Source of the DNA: Undaria pinnatifida
Lineage: Eukaryota; Sar; Phaeophyceae; Laminariales; Alariaceae
Direction of reading: 5' to 3'
Assembly: GCA_012845835.1 (NCBI GenBank)
Contig: JABAKD010000019.1
Location: 8,977,584 to 9,041,583 of the forward strand
DNA: 64,000 bases
Numbering within the stretch: the first letter of the stretch is position 1; every line of letters begins with the position of its first letter. The translations under genes and the position numbers were made by a program. The notes beneath the pieces were generated by a model. The model was not told the DNA's origin. It was given only the letters and a program-made list of their open reading frames with translations, and ran no database searches. This document shows, piece after piece, positions 23,307-33,239 of the stretch.

Positions 23307-24480
23307 CCTCGAATACTACTATTAATAGCGTTGGTCCTTGAGTTCGATTACCACCGCGGTGAGATTTTGATTTGGTCGCCAAAATGCAAAAAAAGGGCCA
23401 ACTACTTCTGAGAGCGCCTGGCAGCGTGGGTAGGTACAATCCGACGCGAGTTGACGAGAGGGAAGAAAATGCTAAACTCTTCTCGCGATAAAAATCAGGG
23501 TAGTCCTCGGGAAAATTCCCGAGGTAATTTACCCGTGCTGTACGTCGGTCCCGGTACTTGGCGGAATACCGTCATATTTGGGCAAACCGTGTACCGCCGA
23601 AGGCGGTACCGTCAAAAATCGAAAAACCGCCAACCGTTTAAAAAGTACCGTCATTTTGCAGCACCGCCGTAAAAGTACCGTCAAATAAGCGAAGTGCCGT
23701 TTCCCGTTTAGAAAAACCGTCATATTCAGAACCGTCAAAGATTGTAGGGTGATGGTTTTCATGGAATGTTTTCATGTTTCAGGTTTTATTGTTTTATTGT
23801 TTACAGTAGTGGTATTGTTTTATTGTCTTATTTTGGTGCTAAATGTCTAAATGTTGTTTCGCGTGAGGCTGGTGAGTTTGTCAGCTTGACGGTTCGACGA
23901 TTAGTCTAGCCTCCATTCGTCCGTTCTGTATAGGTATGCGGGAACATCAGCGGGGTGGTGCCGGCATGCTTGATCGCCGCCCGGCAGGTACTGTCAAGTA
24001 TTTCGTCATTCGTAATTCTGTATTTCTCAGTGGCGGAACCGTCATATTTCAGTACCCTCAAAAAAGTACCGTCAAATTTGGCAGTACCGGGACCGGTACC
24101 GTCGTTTTGCAGTACCGCCAAAAAAGTACCGTCAAATATCGAAAAACCGTCTACCGTCTAGAAAATACCGTCACTTTTCGATACCGCCAAAAAAGTACCG
24201 TCAAATTCGGCGATACCGTGTACCGCCAAAAGTGGTACCGTGAGAAATCGGAATACCGTCAACCGTTTGAAAAGTACCGTCATTTCGCAATACCGTCCGA
24301 TCTGGTACCGTAAAAAAAAACGGTACCGAGGACTGCCCTGACAAAAATGAAGGCACGTACCGTCGTGGGGAGGGGAAAGAGGGCCCGCTATGTGGCCCGG
24401 GATCCGAGTTTTTACTGGAAGGGAGGAAGGGCGAGAGCTGTGCGAGGATAATACATGGATGGGATTCAAACATATAATAA
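23307..24480 (+). mobile_element. SINE family 2, copy 2, split by hAT-like MITE 2
   Basis: The head remnant 'ccctcgaatactact' and a B-box-like GAGTTCGATTACC (about 23,340) are followed by the family body up to 23,495. The body resumes at 24,349 with 'gaaggcacgtaccg' and ends near 24,475 with 'gcgaggataatac'. The A-box portion is missing, and TTAC repeats stand in its place. At 6,920-6,975 (reverse) the two halves are contiguous. Confidence 0.75.
23496..24340. mobile_element. hAT-like MITE 2 with TSD and paralogous empty site
   Basis: Terminal inverted repeats CAGGGTAGTCCTCGG (23,496-23,510) and, reversed, CAGGGCAGTCCTCGG (24,326-24,340) differ at one base. The 8-bp flanks are ATAAAAAT (23,488-23,495) and ACAAAAAT (24,341-24,348), 7 of 8 matching. 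The SINE copy at 6,920-6,975 shows the uninterrupted target. Inside, dozens of GTACCGTCA- and AGTACCGCCA-type words are scattered, with no transposase frame. A perfect 18-base hairpin, CTCGGGAAAATTCCCGAG, lies just inside the left terminus (23,507-23,524). Confidence 0.85.
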
Positions 24481-24764
24481 TAATGATAAATAGGTACCAG
24501 AGCGTAAAATAGATGGTGACATGTTGCGCTGACGCGCTTTTTTGTCGTGAAATGCCGATGCCGCACCACGCTTTCCCTGTGTCGCACCTTTTTTCGCCGT
24601 AGGCGACAAACATTGTGCGGGTCCGTTCTCGCCGCAAGCCAAAAACAAAAATGGGTCTGCTTCGCCCCAACCGAAAAACAAATTGCGGTTTTGTTTGCAT
24701 TGATTTCGTCTTTTCATAGACGCACATTTTGGGTATATTGACGCTTATATCATATATATGATGA
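24481..24764. other. Short stretch with no recognised feature
   Basis: Overlapping ORFs exist on both strands (24,158-24,741) but show no domain. No repeat partner was noticed in the window. Confidence 0.35.
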
Positions 24765-25815
24765 GCAAATACGGCGCTCCGGGGGTGGCTTGCCAGAATA
24801 GTATTACGAGTCAGTTAAAGAACTCGAGACTTTTTGCAGAGTCGTAAAAACGACTGGTTCGTTGTCGGGCCTCTAATAATATTGATCGTAGGATGAATAA
24901 TCGCCGTTAGAAGAGTTTGTCTCAGGCGAGACGCGAGTGAAAATGGCGAGGCCGCCTCGAAGCGAACGCTACAAGAGGCAGAGTGGGCATTGTGTTTTTG
25001 TTGAAGAGCTACTTAGGGTTGACACACAGCCCCCTCCCATAGATCTCGTCGGCACGAAGTACGAGCCGCACCTGACACCCCAAAATCAGGGCTGGCCCAC
25101 CTGTCCAGGTTTTTTTTGGTATGGAGTATTAGTATAGAGAGCTAAATATCGATGCTGTCAAATACGTCCATTCTTTATCCAAGTCACTTGTGGCAAGATT
25201 TTTCTTCTCCCACGGAGCATTTCAAGAAAAGAAGCAAGAGGCTTGCTGCAATCTAGTTTCCGGTCGGCCGACACCTCTTCTTGTGCTCTTTGGTCGAGGA
25301 GGCTATACCTCGTGCTATCGTTGGGCTATCGGGGGCGCTGCTGTAAAGGTACGAGACGCTCCGCAGTTTAGGCATTGTTCGGCTGCTGGTGCAACTGCTT
25401 GGGTAACAAATAATGTCAACACTGTTCTTGCAGGTGTGCATCGAGATCTGCCCTCAAATTAATTGCCTCTGATTTTTTAGGTGCCAGAGGTATGGCTCCC
25501 ACATCGTGCCGACGGGATCTACAGGAGCGTGCTGTGTGTCAATCCTAAGTAGCTCGCCAACAAAAACACAGTGCACACTCTGCCTCTTGTAGCGTTTGCT
25601 TTGAGGCGGCCGTTTGCTTTGAGGCGGCCGTCGCCCTTTTACTCCCGTCCCGTCAGAGACAAACTCTTCTCACGGCGGTTATTCATCCCACAAATTTTAT
25701 TATTTGAGGCCCGAAAACAAAGCACTCTTTTTACGACTCTGCAAAAGGTCTCGAGTTCTGTAACAAACCCGTATTCCGGCAAAAGCAGCCGCCGATTCAG
25801 CCCATATTTTCGCTA
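24765..25815. repeat. Large inverted repeat, arms about 310 bp
   Basis: The left arm 24,765-25,075 and right arm about 25,490-25,815 are imperfect reverse complements around an axis near 25,289. Anchors are 'aactcgagac' at 24,821 against 'gtctcgagtt' at 25,748, 'gctacaagaggcagagtg', and 'gacacacagc'. The right arm has an extra 20-base tandem copy of 'gtttgctttgaggcggcc'. The ~415-base centre has no clear gene. Confidence 0.75.
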
Positions 25816-27400
25816 GAAGCGTGCGTTGGGCACAGCCCACGCTTGTGGTGCGATGCCCGCCCGCGCCGCGCTCACTCGCGATCACGGGCAAGTGTGTAGG
25901 GTTTCGATCTGGGGTGATAAATCTGCAAGTAGCGGTTTGTGCGGAGGAATTCGCAATTCATCACACATATATACTCCGGAGTACTTATTTGTGGAGTCAC
26001 GACAACAAAAGCACTACTACTATTGCTGTTTGTACGGCAAGCACAAATGTCTCGAGCCTTTAACAGCCTCAGCACTGGGCAGGCAGCCACCGCTTCAGCC
26101 CATTTTTCGCTAGCAGCGTGGGGTGGGCATAGCCCACGCTGGTGATGCAGCGCACTCTCTCGCGATCGCGGGGAGGTGGCAATTGTTCCGATCTGGAGTG
26201 ATAAATCTGCAACGAACTGTTCGTCCGCGGAATTCGGGATTCATCCCACATAAATAGAGGCCCCACTTAAAAAAACACTTGTCCCGTCGACTCTGTAAAA
26301 ATTGTCTCCAGTTATTTAACAAACTCGTATTCCGGCATGCAGCAACCGATTCAGCCCATTTTTGCGCCAGCATCATGAGGTGGGCACAGCCCACGCTGGT
26401 GGCGCGGGGTCCGCCCGCGGCGCGCTCTTTCGCAATAACGGAGGAATGTGTAGTGTTTCCATCTCCTCTGCTGCAATTCACCCCCCCCCCCCCCCCCGAC
26501 GCCCCCGCCTTCCCCACCACCCGCGCCATCGCCTAGACCTAGCACCACGCGTATAGCAAACCCCTACATCTATACCACCTAAAGATGTTTGAAAAACCCT
26601 TTCGTCCCCCCCTCCCCCCCCCACCCCCACCCCCACCCCCGCCCCCTCGAACGCTCCGCCCTCTACGACTTACAGGATGGGATTTATAGTTTCCACGCAC
26701 AAATTGACCTGCCCCGCTCGTCCCCACCCCCCTCGCTCCCGTTTGATCAAACCCACGCCCTCACATCCTTCAAAACTCCGCCCCCCCCTCACCGGTTATT
26801 CGACCTACAGAATTCACTTTATAAAATTATGCATTTCCTTCCACAGCTGTCACATTTTGTCCCCCTCAAAAAACGGGTTTTGTTGTTTCCGCGCACTGAC
26901 TGGCTAACATCACCCTGTTGACCCTGAAAGCTACACTGTAGTTGCAAGGGAAGTCGCCGACCTATATCCTTAATAATGAGGACACACAACCCGCTTAATA
27001 CGCGCGATCGGAGTATCACACACAGCTTGCAAAGATGAGTTTCGACAAAATATTCGGTCTCACATCTGGAGTGTATTTTTATTTTTATACCATACTTAAT
27101 AGAGGCACGACAACAAAAGCACCAATATTGCTGTTTGTACGGCTCGCAAAACATGTCTCGAGTCTTTAACGGCCCCGTTACTGGGCAGGCAGCCACCGAT
27201 TCGTCGCATTTTTTCGCTAGCAGCGTGGGGTGGGCACAGCCCACGCTTGTCGTGCGGCGCCGACCCGCGGCGCACTCTCTCGCGATCGCGGGGGATGGCA
27301 AGCGTTTCGACTCGAGTGGTCTTTTACAACAAATGGTTTGTCTTGCGTACTTCGGAATTTATTCGGCATTCTCTTCTTAATTTAGGCACGACAGAAGCAC
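25810..27400 (+). repeat. Four palindrome-bearing repeat units, split by family B
   Basis: The block around GCGTGGGGTGGGCACAGCCC, which reads on into ACGC, recurs at about 25,820, 26,115, 26,375 and 27,220. Each is preceded by 'gattcagcccatttt.cgcta' and followed by 'cgctc.ctcgcgat' words. Unit spacing is about 295 and 260 bases, then about 845, because family B sequence (26,450-27,090) lies inside the third unit. The block can fold on itself through GGGC and GCCC arms. Confidence 0.7.
26450..27090 (-). repeat. Family B repeat, inverted long copy
   Basis: It reads in reverse through the blocks seen at 31,610-32,220: C-run, 'cctagacctagcaccacgcg', C-runs, 'gtttccacgcac', 'tttgtccccctcaaaaa', 'gttgaccctgaaagctacactgtag', 'gatcggagtatcacacacagcttgcaaagatgagtttcgac' in pieces, then the AT-rich head. 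It interrupts the 25.8-27.4 kb repeat series. Confidence 0.75.
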
Positions 27401-27619
27401 GAGAGAAGAAGCACCCTTCCCAACCAGCGTCTTGCAGAGGCTCTGACGAAGTGCCGACTAAGCCCAACGCCCACATGATGACTGCGCTGTTGACTCGATG
27501 CCGACGGCATCGTGGCCTGTACCAGAGGAATTAAAAGAATTTTAACCATGAACGGGTATTAGAAGGAAATATCAGATGCTTGCCAGGGTGTCAGCTGTTT
27601 CTTGTCTACATACAAAACC

Positions 27620-27901
27620 TTAATCTCCATATATTTTCGTTTGTGTGCCAGTTTTTGCCCATCCGCAAAACGCAGACTTGGTGTTGACCTCGCTCCTTCG
27701 GATTAGACTAGTCAACACCTTGGACTTGCCGGCTTTCTTCGGCCGAGCCTCATAAGGTTCGCTTAAGAAGGTGAGATGGCCACCCAGGAATCGACAGCTT
27801 TTTTTGCTCTGTATGTAGTATTTGGCCTGGCTGAGTAGTGCGGGATTTGCCTGCGCCAGGTACATTTCTGATGCCTTCGACGGTGGGTCTCCACCTGCCA
27901 T
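27620..27901 (-). CDS. Hypothetical protein fragment, 93 codons
   Basis: The ATG is at 27,901 (a GTG upstream at 27,916 is less likely), with the TAA stop at 27,620. The frame looks genuinely protein-like: MAGGDPPSKASEMYLAQAN, YYIQSKKSCRFLGGHLTFL, then a basic KKAGKSKVLTSLIRRSEV stretch. I recognise no domain and no membrane segment. A LINE tail begins about 35 bases upstream of its start (27,938), so the 5' part of a longer gene could have been separated or lost. It could equally be the remnant of a mobile-element ORF. No second copy was seen in the window. Confidence 0.4.
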   Translation of the reverse strand: MAGGDPPSKASEMYLAQANPALLSQAKYYIQSKKSCRFLGGHLTFLSEPYEARPKKAGKSKVLTSLIRRSEVNTKSAFCGWAKTGTQTKIYGD

Positions 27902-27937
27902 TAGAAAAAGGCGCACCCGCTAAACGAACCCGTTTGC

Positions 27938-28618
27938 CTTACTAGGGGGGGAAACAGGAGGAGTAGAAGGAAAGCCGTCCAAGGGAATGGGGGCAGGGGG
28001 GGCAACAGGAGGAATAGAAGGGAGACCGCGGTGGACGAAGGCAGGAAGGAGATGGCAGACAGGGTAGCAAGGTACCAGGCCGACTAGTAGGTACATAGCA
28101 CTTTTCGTCTTCTTCTGGGGTATTTTTTTTCCCCTTTGTTCCCTCCTTGCGTGTCCAGGTTTTTGGCTCGTGTTCGGATTATCTTATTTTGGTTTTACTT
28201 TAATTTATTTTATTTCATTTTATTGTGTTTCTTTTCCGAGCTTTGGCTCTCCTCTCCGGTTGGGTTGTTTCTTCGATTTCCCCTTCGTTTTGTTTGTTTC
28301 ATTTTTTGTTTTATTTTTATCTTTGTTTTTATTTGTTTTCTTATTTTGTTTTTGTTTTTTGTTTTTGTTTTTGTTTTTGTTTATTTCGTATTTCTCTCTT
28401 CCAATGTATTTCTGTTGCTGACGTATGTATGTTGTGCCTGTCGTACCCAGTACTAGGGCATGACATTGCGTTGTCGAATGCATTACGATGCATTATCTCT
28501 GTGTCGTGGCTTGTGACCACAGAGCTGATCTTTCTAGGGTGAAGAATCAGTACGGACAATGGGTGTGCTGGATGTCGACGAGTAGAAAAACGGTTTAATG
28601 TGAAGAACACACACACAC
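27938..28618 (+). mobile_element. 5'-truncated LINE tail, plus strand
   Basis: It matches module 2 of the young LINE from 'gggggaaacaggagg' through the CA microsatellite at 28,606-28,620. The 5' break is in the G-run at the module junction. ACTAGGG occurs on both sides (about 27,933-27,942 and 28,620-28,626), a possible short target-site duplication. Confidence 0.85.
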
Positions 28619-28961
28619 ACACTAGGGTCACACTCAGGCTGTGCCTCACCTCTCCAACTCAGCTTCTCCAAGACTTCAGGGTCGTGTCGTCACTTACACC
28701 ATTGTACCAAATAAAAAGTTTTGCCTCTCCCCATTGTCTACAGCAAAACGAGGTTCCAAGCAGATCATCGATGTTACCAGATTTTTCCTATATTTATACC
28801 AGGTAACTCTTCAATAAACAATGCAAAGCAGTTATACCAGGAATTCAACAATTCAGGACCCCTCCAGCCGTCTGTTGTCGTATACCAGGTACATATTATC
28901 TTGGTTTTTTTCTTTGTGTCGTGTGTCTTCGCTATTCTACAGCCGTCTGTTGTATACCAGG

Positions 28962-29222
28962 TGTGTGTGTGTGTTCTTCACATTAAACCGTTCTTCTACT
29001 CGTCGACATGCAGCACACCCAGTGTCCGTACTGATTCTTCACCCTAGAAAGATCAGCTCTGTGGTCACAAGCCACGACACAGAGATAATGCATCGTAATG
29101 CATTCGACAACGCAATGTCATGCCCTAGTACTGGGTACGACAGGCACAACATACATACGTCAGCAACAGAAATACATTGGAAGAGAGAAATACGAAATAA
29201 ACAAAAACAAAAAACAAAAAAC
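28962..29222 (-). mobile_element. Short 5'-truncated LINE tail
   Basis: It is nearly identical to 7,868-8,130, from the TG repeat to the CAAAAA tract. Truncation again occurs within the CAAAAA tract. Between 28,620 and 28,960 there is no recognisable gene. Confidence 0.85.
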
Positions 29223-29304
29223 AACAGGTACGGTATTATGGAGAGAGGTGATACATGATACTACGATGAAACTCAACCTACAAGAAAAATCGTTTTTCTG
29301 CCCA

Positions 29305-29400
29305 CTGAAATCAGTACACCCGTTGTCCGTGCTGATTCTTCATCTTATTTATAGAGAGATAGATACCAGCCACAAATTATGTGGTTTCAGACTGCTGTGA
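29305..29400 (-). repeat. LINE 3'-end fragment (older subfamily)
   Basis: 'cagtacacccgttgtccgtg' and 'ctgattcttcatct' followed by 'aaattatgtggtttcagactgctgtgag' match 2,600-2,675. The terminal AACCG block is absent, so the outermost end is lost. Confidence 0.6.
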
Positions 29401-29704
29401 GACAGTCAGGGTAAAACGATGTGTTCATAGTTTCGGTGCATGCCTTCGTTTCCAATAGCTGCTTCAGCCGTCGCAGCCCACAGCCCATTCCAACCTCGAC
29501 CCTCTCATCCTCGCTGCCGTGGTGTTTGCTTACCCACGCGATGCCCCGCCTCTCCTCTCCCCACTCTACACCTATTACGCTCTCCGCAGAGGCGATGCTG
29601 CTACTCCTTTCCTTGGCGAGCAATAAAACCGCTTTCCCCACCAGCACCGGCCCATGACAAGCCCTGGTTTATTTGTTGTTTTGCAATGTAATGTTCTTGT
29701 TTTT

Positions 29705-30030
29705 ATAACTCTATAGAAGAGGTGCCGGTCGCCCCCGCGGCGTATCAGGTTATCGTCGAGCCTGGCATAGGTAGATAGGTCGGTTTCGTGAGTTCGAATC
29801 CCCCCGAGTGCAGACTAGTATAAATTCGTGGGGACTTTTTCCTGTGCACAACTTGACTTGCGGAAAGCGCGAGAGCGTGAGTCAGCAAAAACACTCGATG
29901 AAAAATCGACGAACAGTGGGATTGCTGAACCCTATGCGCGATAAAAATTGAAGGCAAGAACCGGGGGGGAAGAAGGGACGACACCTGTGACCATGGCTTG
30001 TCCAGAAGCTGGAAAGTATAAGTGTGAGAA
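29705..30030 (+). mobile_element. tRNA-derived SINE, family 1, copy B
   Basis: It is the better preserved of two copies. The B box is nearly canonical (GTGAGTTCGAATCC at about 29,788), and the body matches 1,985-2,280. The 3' part has 'ctgtgaccatggc' and an A-rich tail (30,028-30,040). A LINE coding fragment follows 45 bases downstream. Confidence 0.75.
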
Positions 30031-30074
30031 AAAAAAAAACTATAAATGGACTATATATACGAGGATATATAGGT

Positions 30075-30312
30075 TGAAGGTGTGGTTGCTGAAAGCCGAG
30101 GTGGTCAAGACACTACTTTACGGTTGCATGACGTGGAGCCCGAACAAGCTGGTCTATGACAGTCTACGACAAGTTCACCACTCCATGCTCCTCTGATGCC
30201 TCGGATGGCGGAAACGGAAACGCGACGACCACACCCTATCGTACGCCGACGCGCTTGCCAAGACAGCTTCCGAGAGCGTAGAGGCGATAGTGCGCAAACG
30301 GAGGATCTTTTA
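30075..30312 (+). pseudogene. LINE reverse-transcriptase C-terminal fragment
   Basis: The translation LKVWLLKAEVVKTLLYGC then TWSPN, one stop, then DDHTLSYADALAK and IVRKRRIFY aligns to the intact LINE ([39 protein letters not shown]). The stop at 30,194-30,196 is TGA where the intact LINE has arginine, consistent with CGA mutated to TGA. The neighbouring DNA on either side is unrelated to the LINE, so it is an isolated internal fragment. Confidence 0.85.
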
Positions 30313-30317
30313 TAAAA

Positions 30318-30665
30318 AAAAATCCAAGGACGTCAGCCGTGAGTTTGACGAATTTCAAGCCAATACTCATCTTTGCAAGCTGCGTTGTTGGTACTTGTAA
30401 TAAACTATATGGGTGACTTTCTATTGTTGGGAGGTTTCCTATTTTCTGTCCACTATAATGGTAAATGTTGGTATTTTTACTTTCATGTGGGCAATTTTGA
30501 GGTAGATCTAATATCACACCTATTTCATAAATTTAAATTTACTACTGAAGTTTCCACTATACTGCCATCATATATTATAAAAATTAAAATACACTCCAGC
30601 TGTGAGATCGAAGATTTCGTCGAAACTCATCTTTGCAAGCTGTGTGTGATACTCCGATCGCTGTG
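30318..30665 (+). repeat. Repeat R-J plus a short family B head
   Basis: 30,318-30,505 matches 54,415-54,590 in reverse ('ccactataatggtaa.tgttggtatttttact', 'gacgtcagccgtgagtttgacgaattt.a' in pieces). A ~95-base family B head follows at 30,565-30,665. The same head also lies beside the 54.5-kb copy. Confidence 0.7.
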
Positions 30666-30759
30666 AGATCGAATATTTTGTCGAAATGTATGGTAGGCGG
30701 TTTATTTTGTTTTTTCTCTTTTTTCTCCACCCCCGGCTTTACTAGTTATCTTATATATC

Positions 30760-31429
30760 ACTCTTAATACAGCATTCGAGAATGAAAGTCGGCTACTCCC
30801 CCCCCCCCAAAAAAAAAAAAAAAAAAAAAACTTTGTGGGACACGGTTGTTTGCCAAGTTTGTAGAACGCATGGGGGGGGGGGCGTCTGCCACAGAGGGTG
30901 ATGCTTGGGGAGCTCGTTGGGGGTAAGGGCTACTCAAGAGGGCAAGAGAAGGACTGACTGGCTGATCTGAAGGAGGATATGTCGGTTTTCGGAATGAAAT
31001 TCGACGGGTGGCGAAAGGCTTCTCAGAAGGCTGGCAGATGGTTTCGACGAGTAGAGGAAGGAGCCGAGTTGTTATGCGGGAATGGCATGAGACGGAGAGA
31101 TGCAAAGTTGCAGAGCGACGCGTAAAGGCTGCGGCGGCGCCATCCACGGTCGACGTCTCTAAGCGGCCGGGGGAAGAGGGGGCGGGGGGGGAAAAGAGGG
31201 CGTCCTGCCCAAGAGACTGAAGTCTGGGTCTGGTCATCATCGTCTTGAAATTTGTGAGCCTTCCAATGGCCGTCGCAAGATAGCGTAAGACCGTCCTGAT
31301 AGCGTAGGACCGCCCTGACTTCTTCGCCTTGTCGCGTTCTCTCCCTAGTGCCATTGATGATGCACGTACACTATCTATGAGCCCAATGCCGTATTTAGTC
31401 AGTTCCTAGGGTCTGCTAGTATGACATTT
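30760..31429. other. G-rich stretch with no recognised gene
   Basis: Poly-C/poly-A runs lie at 30,798-30,830 and several G-runs occur later. A 196-codon minus-strand ORF (30,764-31,354) is low-complexity in part, with no domain. There is no repeat match in the window. Confidence 0.35.
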
Positions 31430-31606
31430 TTTTCTTCTTCCTCCCTTTGCTTCTTCTTTCCTCGTCTTTTCTTTCCTTTCCTTTTTCGTTTTTCCCATTA
31501 TTCTTGTCTTTTCTTTCTTTTTTGTTATTTTCTTTTCTTGGTTTATTTTGTTCCAATTGACTTGCGTCTGTCGTACGTATGCGTAATGGTGGGTACTACG
31601 TGCAAT
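31430..31606 (-). repeat. Terminal fragment of repeat R-D
   Basis: 'gacttgcgtctgtcgtacgtatgcgtaatggtgg' in pieces, together with the T/C-rich tract before it, is the reverse of 11,610-11,700. Confidence 0.6.
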
Positions 31607-31607
31607 A

Positions 31608-32910
31608 TACATAATAAAAATAAAAATACACTCCAGCTGTGAGGTCAAATACTTTTTCGAAACTCATATTCGCAAGCTGTGTGGGATACTCCGATCGCGC
31701 GTATTACGGGTTGTGTGTCCTCATTAAGGATATTGGTCGGCGACTCCCCTTGCAACTACTGTGTAGCTGTCAGGGTCAACAGGGTGATGTTAGACAGTCT
31801 GTGCGCGGAAACTATAAAACCCGTTCCTGAGGAGGACAAAATGTGACTGCTGTGGAAGGAAATGCATCAGTTTATCAAGGGAATCCTGTAAGTCGAATAT
31901 CCGGTGAGGGGAGGGCGGAGTATTTAAGGACGTGGGGGCCTGATTTTGATCAAAAGGGGGGCGGGAGGGGGGGGAAGGGCACGGATGGGGCAGGTCTATT
32001 TGTGCGTGGAAACTATAAATATTTCTTGTGGGGGAGGGGGAATGTGGCGGGGGGGGGACCGGGGCCGGGGGGGGAGGGCTTTAGGTCGCATACATGTAGG
32101 GGTTTGCTATACGCGTGGTGCTAGGTCTAGGCGATGGTGCGGGTGGTGGGGAAGGAGGGGGCGTTGGGGGCGGGGGGGGGTGGGAATTGCCGCAGCGGCA
32201 TGGACGGCTCTGAAACGATAACGAGGCGATATCCAGGGCGTGGAAGTGTTTATTACTCTGTCTGGCGGATTTTGATAGTAGGTGGGGCGTTTAAGCAAGA
32301 GGAAGCGAGGGGAAAAAAAAAAAAGGCGGGGGGGGGGGGGAGGGGGGAGGGTTTTTAAGAGGTTTAGGTCACATGTAACATTAAAATCACGGATTTGGTC
32401 AACACTGATGTTCGCAACATTGTGTGTGATCCTCCGATCGCGCGTATTAATGATATATGTAGGGGCTTGCTATACACGCGGTGCTGGGTCTAGGCGATCG
32501 TGCGGGGTGTGGGGAAGGAGGGTGCGTTGGAGGGGGGGAGGGGGGATTAATGAAAGCTACGTCATGGATGGCTAGAAAGATAATAACGTGATATTAATTG
32601 TTTAGAAGTGTTTTTTACTCTGGCCGATTTCGATTGTAAGTGGGGCGTTTGAACGAACTGGGCGGGGAACAAAGGGGGGGGGGGGCGGGCGGAGATGAGT
32701 TGGAGCTACGGCATGGATGGCTAGATGGATAATGAGATGATATCAGCTGGCTGGTAGTGTTTACTACTCTGGCAGATTTTGATTTCAGGTGGTGCGTTTC
32801 AACAAGAGGGATCGGGGGGGGGGGGGGGGGCGGGGGGGCGAGCATTTCAATATGTGCGCGGAAACTATAAACCCTTGAAGGGGATGAATCTGACGGTTGC
32901 AGCAAGAAGG
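31608..32910 (+). repeat. Family B, longest copy with several G-rich modules
   Basis: The head at 31,615-31,700 is followed by 'gtcagggtcaacagggtgatgt', 'ggaaactataaaacc', 'ggaaatgcatcagtttatcaa' and then at least four G-rich modules. These have runs of 7-14 G (near 31,962, 32,048, 32,170, 32,325, 32,675, 32,815). A second, diverged head appears at 32,385-32,455. Repeated words are 'cgcgtggtgctaggtctagg' and 'ggtggtggggaaggaggg'. Confidence 0.75.
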
Positions 32911-33239
32911 TACCCCTTCATATCACCCGCCTGGTAATGTTTGTTTTTCTAGAAGGTTTGATGTCACATGTAGTATGCAACCCAGTTCTTAGGTGTAGTA
33001 AACAACGTGTTAAAAGCTTCATAATTTATTTTTGTACATGGATCGAAAGATATAATATTTCAATCGATAGGTACAATCATGTAGATACCATTATTTTCTG
33101 ATATCGCTAATTATAAGAAAGAGATGCATATTGCCAAATACAACAGGCGAGGTGATGAGGTCATGCAATGTCACCGCCATTGAGAACGACAGGGAGAGAT
33201 GCGAATCGTTTTTGTTTTGAAAGGAACGCTTAGTGTACA
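32911..33239. other. AT-rich stretch with no feature seen
   Basis: No ORF of note and no match to other parts of the window were recognised. Confidence 0.4.

Noticed and set aside
22425-23341. ORFs of 137-279 codons of MYVC and HTYI repeats
   Set aside because: Pure products of a 4-base microsatellite read in several frames on both strands.
30764-31354. 196-codon minus-strand ORF
   Set aside because: Contains homopolymer-encoded stretches (poly-Phe, poly-Gly) and no recognisable motif, in GC-skewed DNA where long chance ORFs are common.
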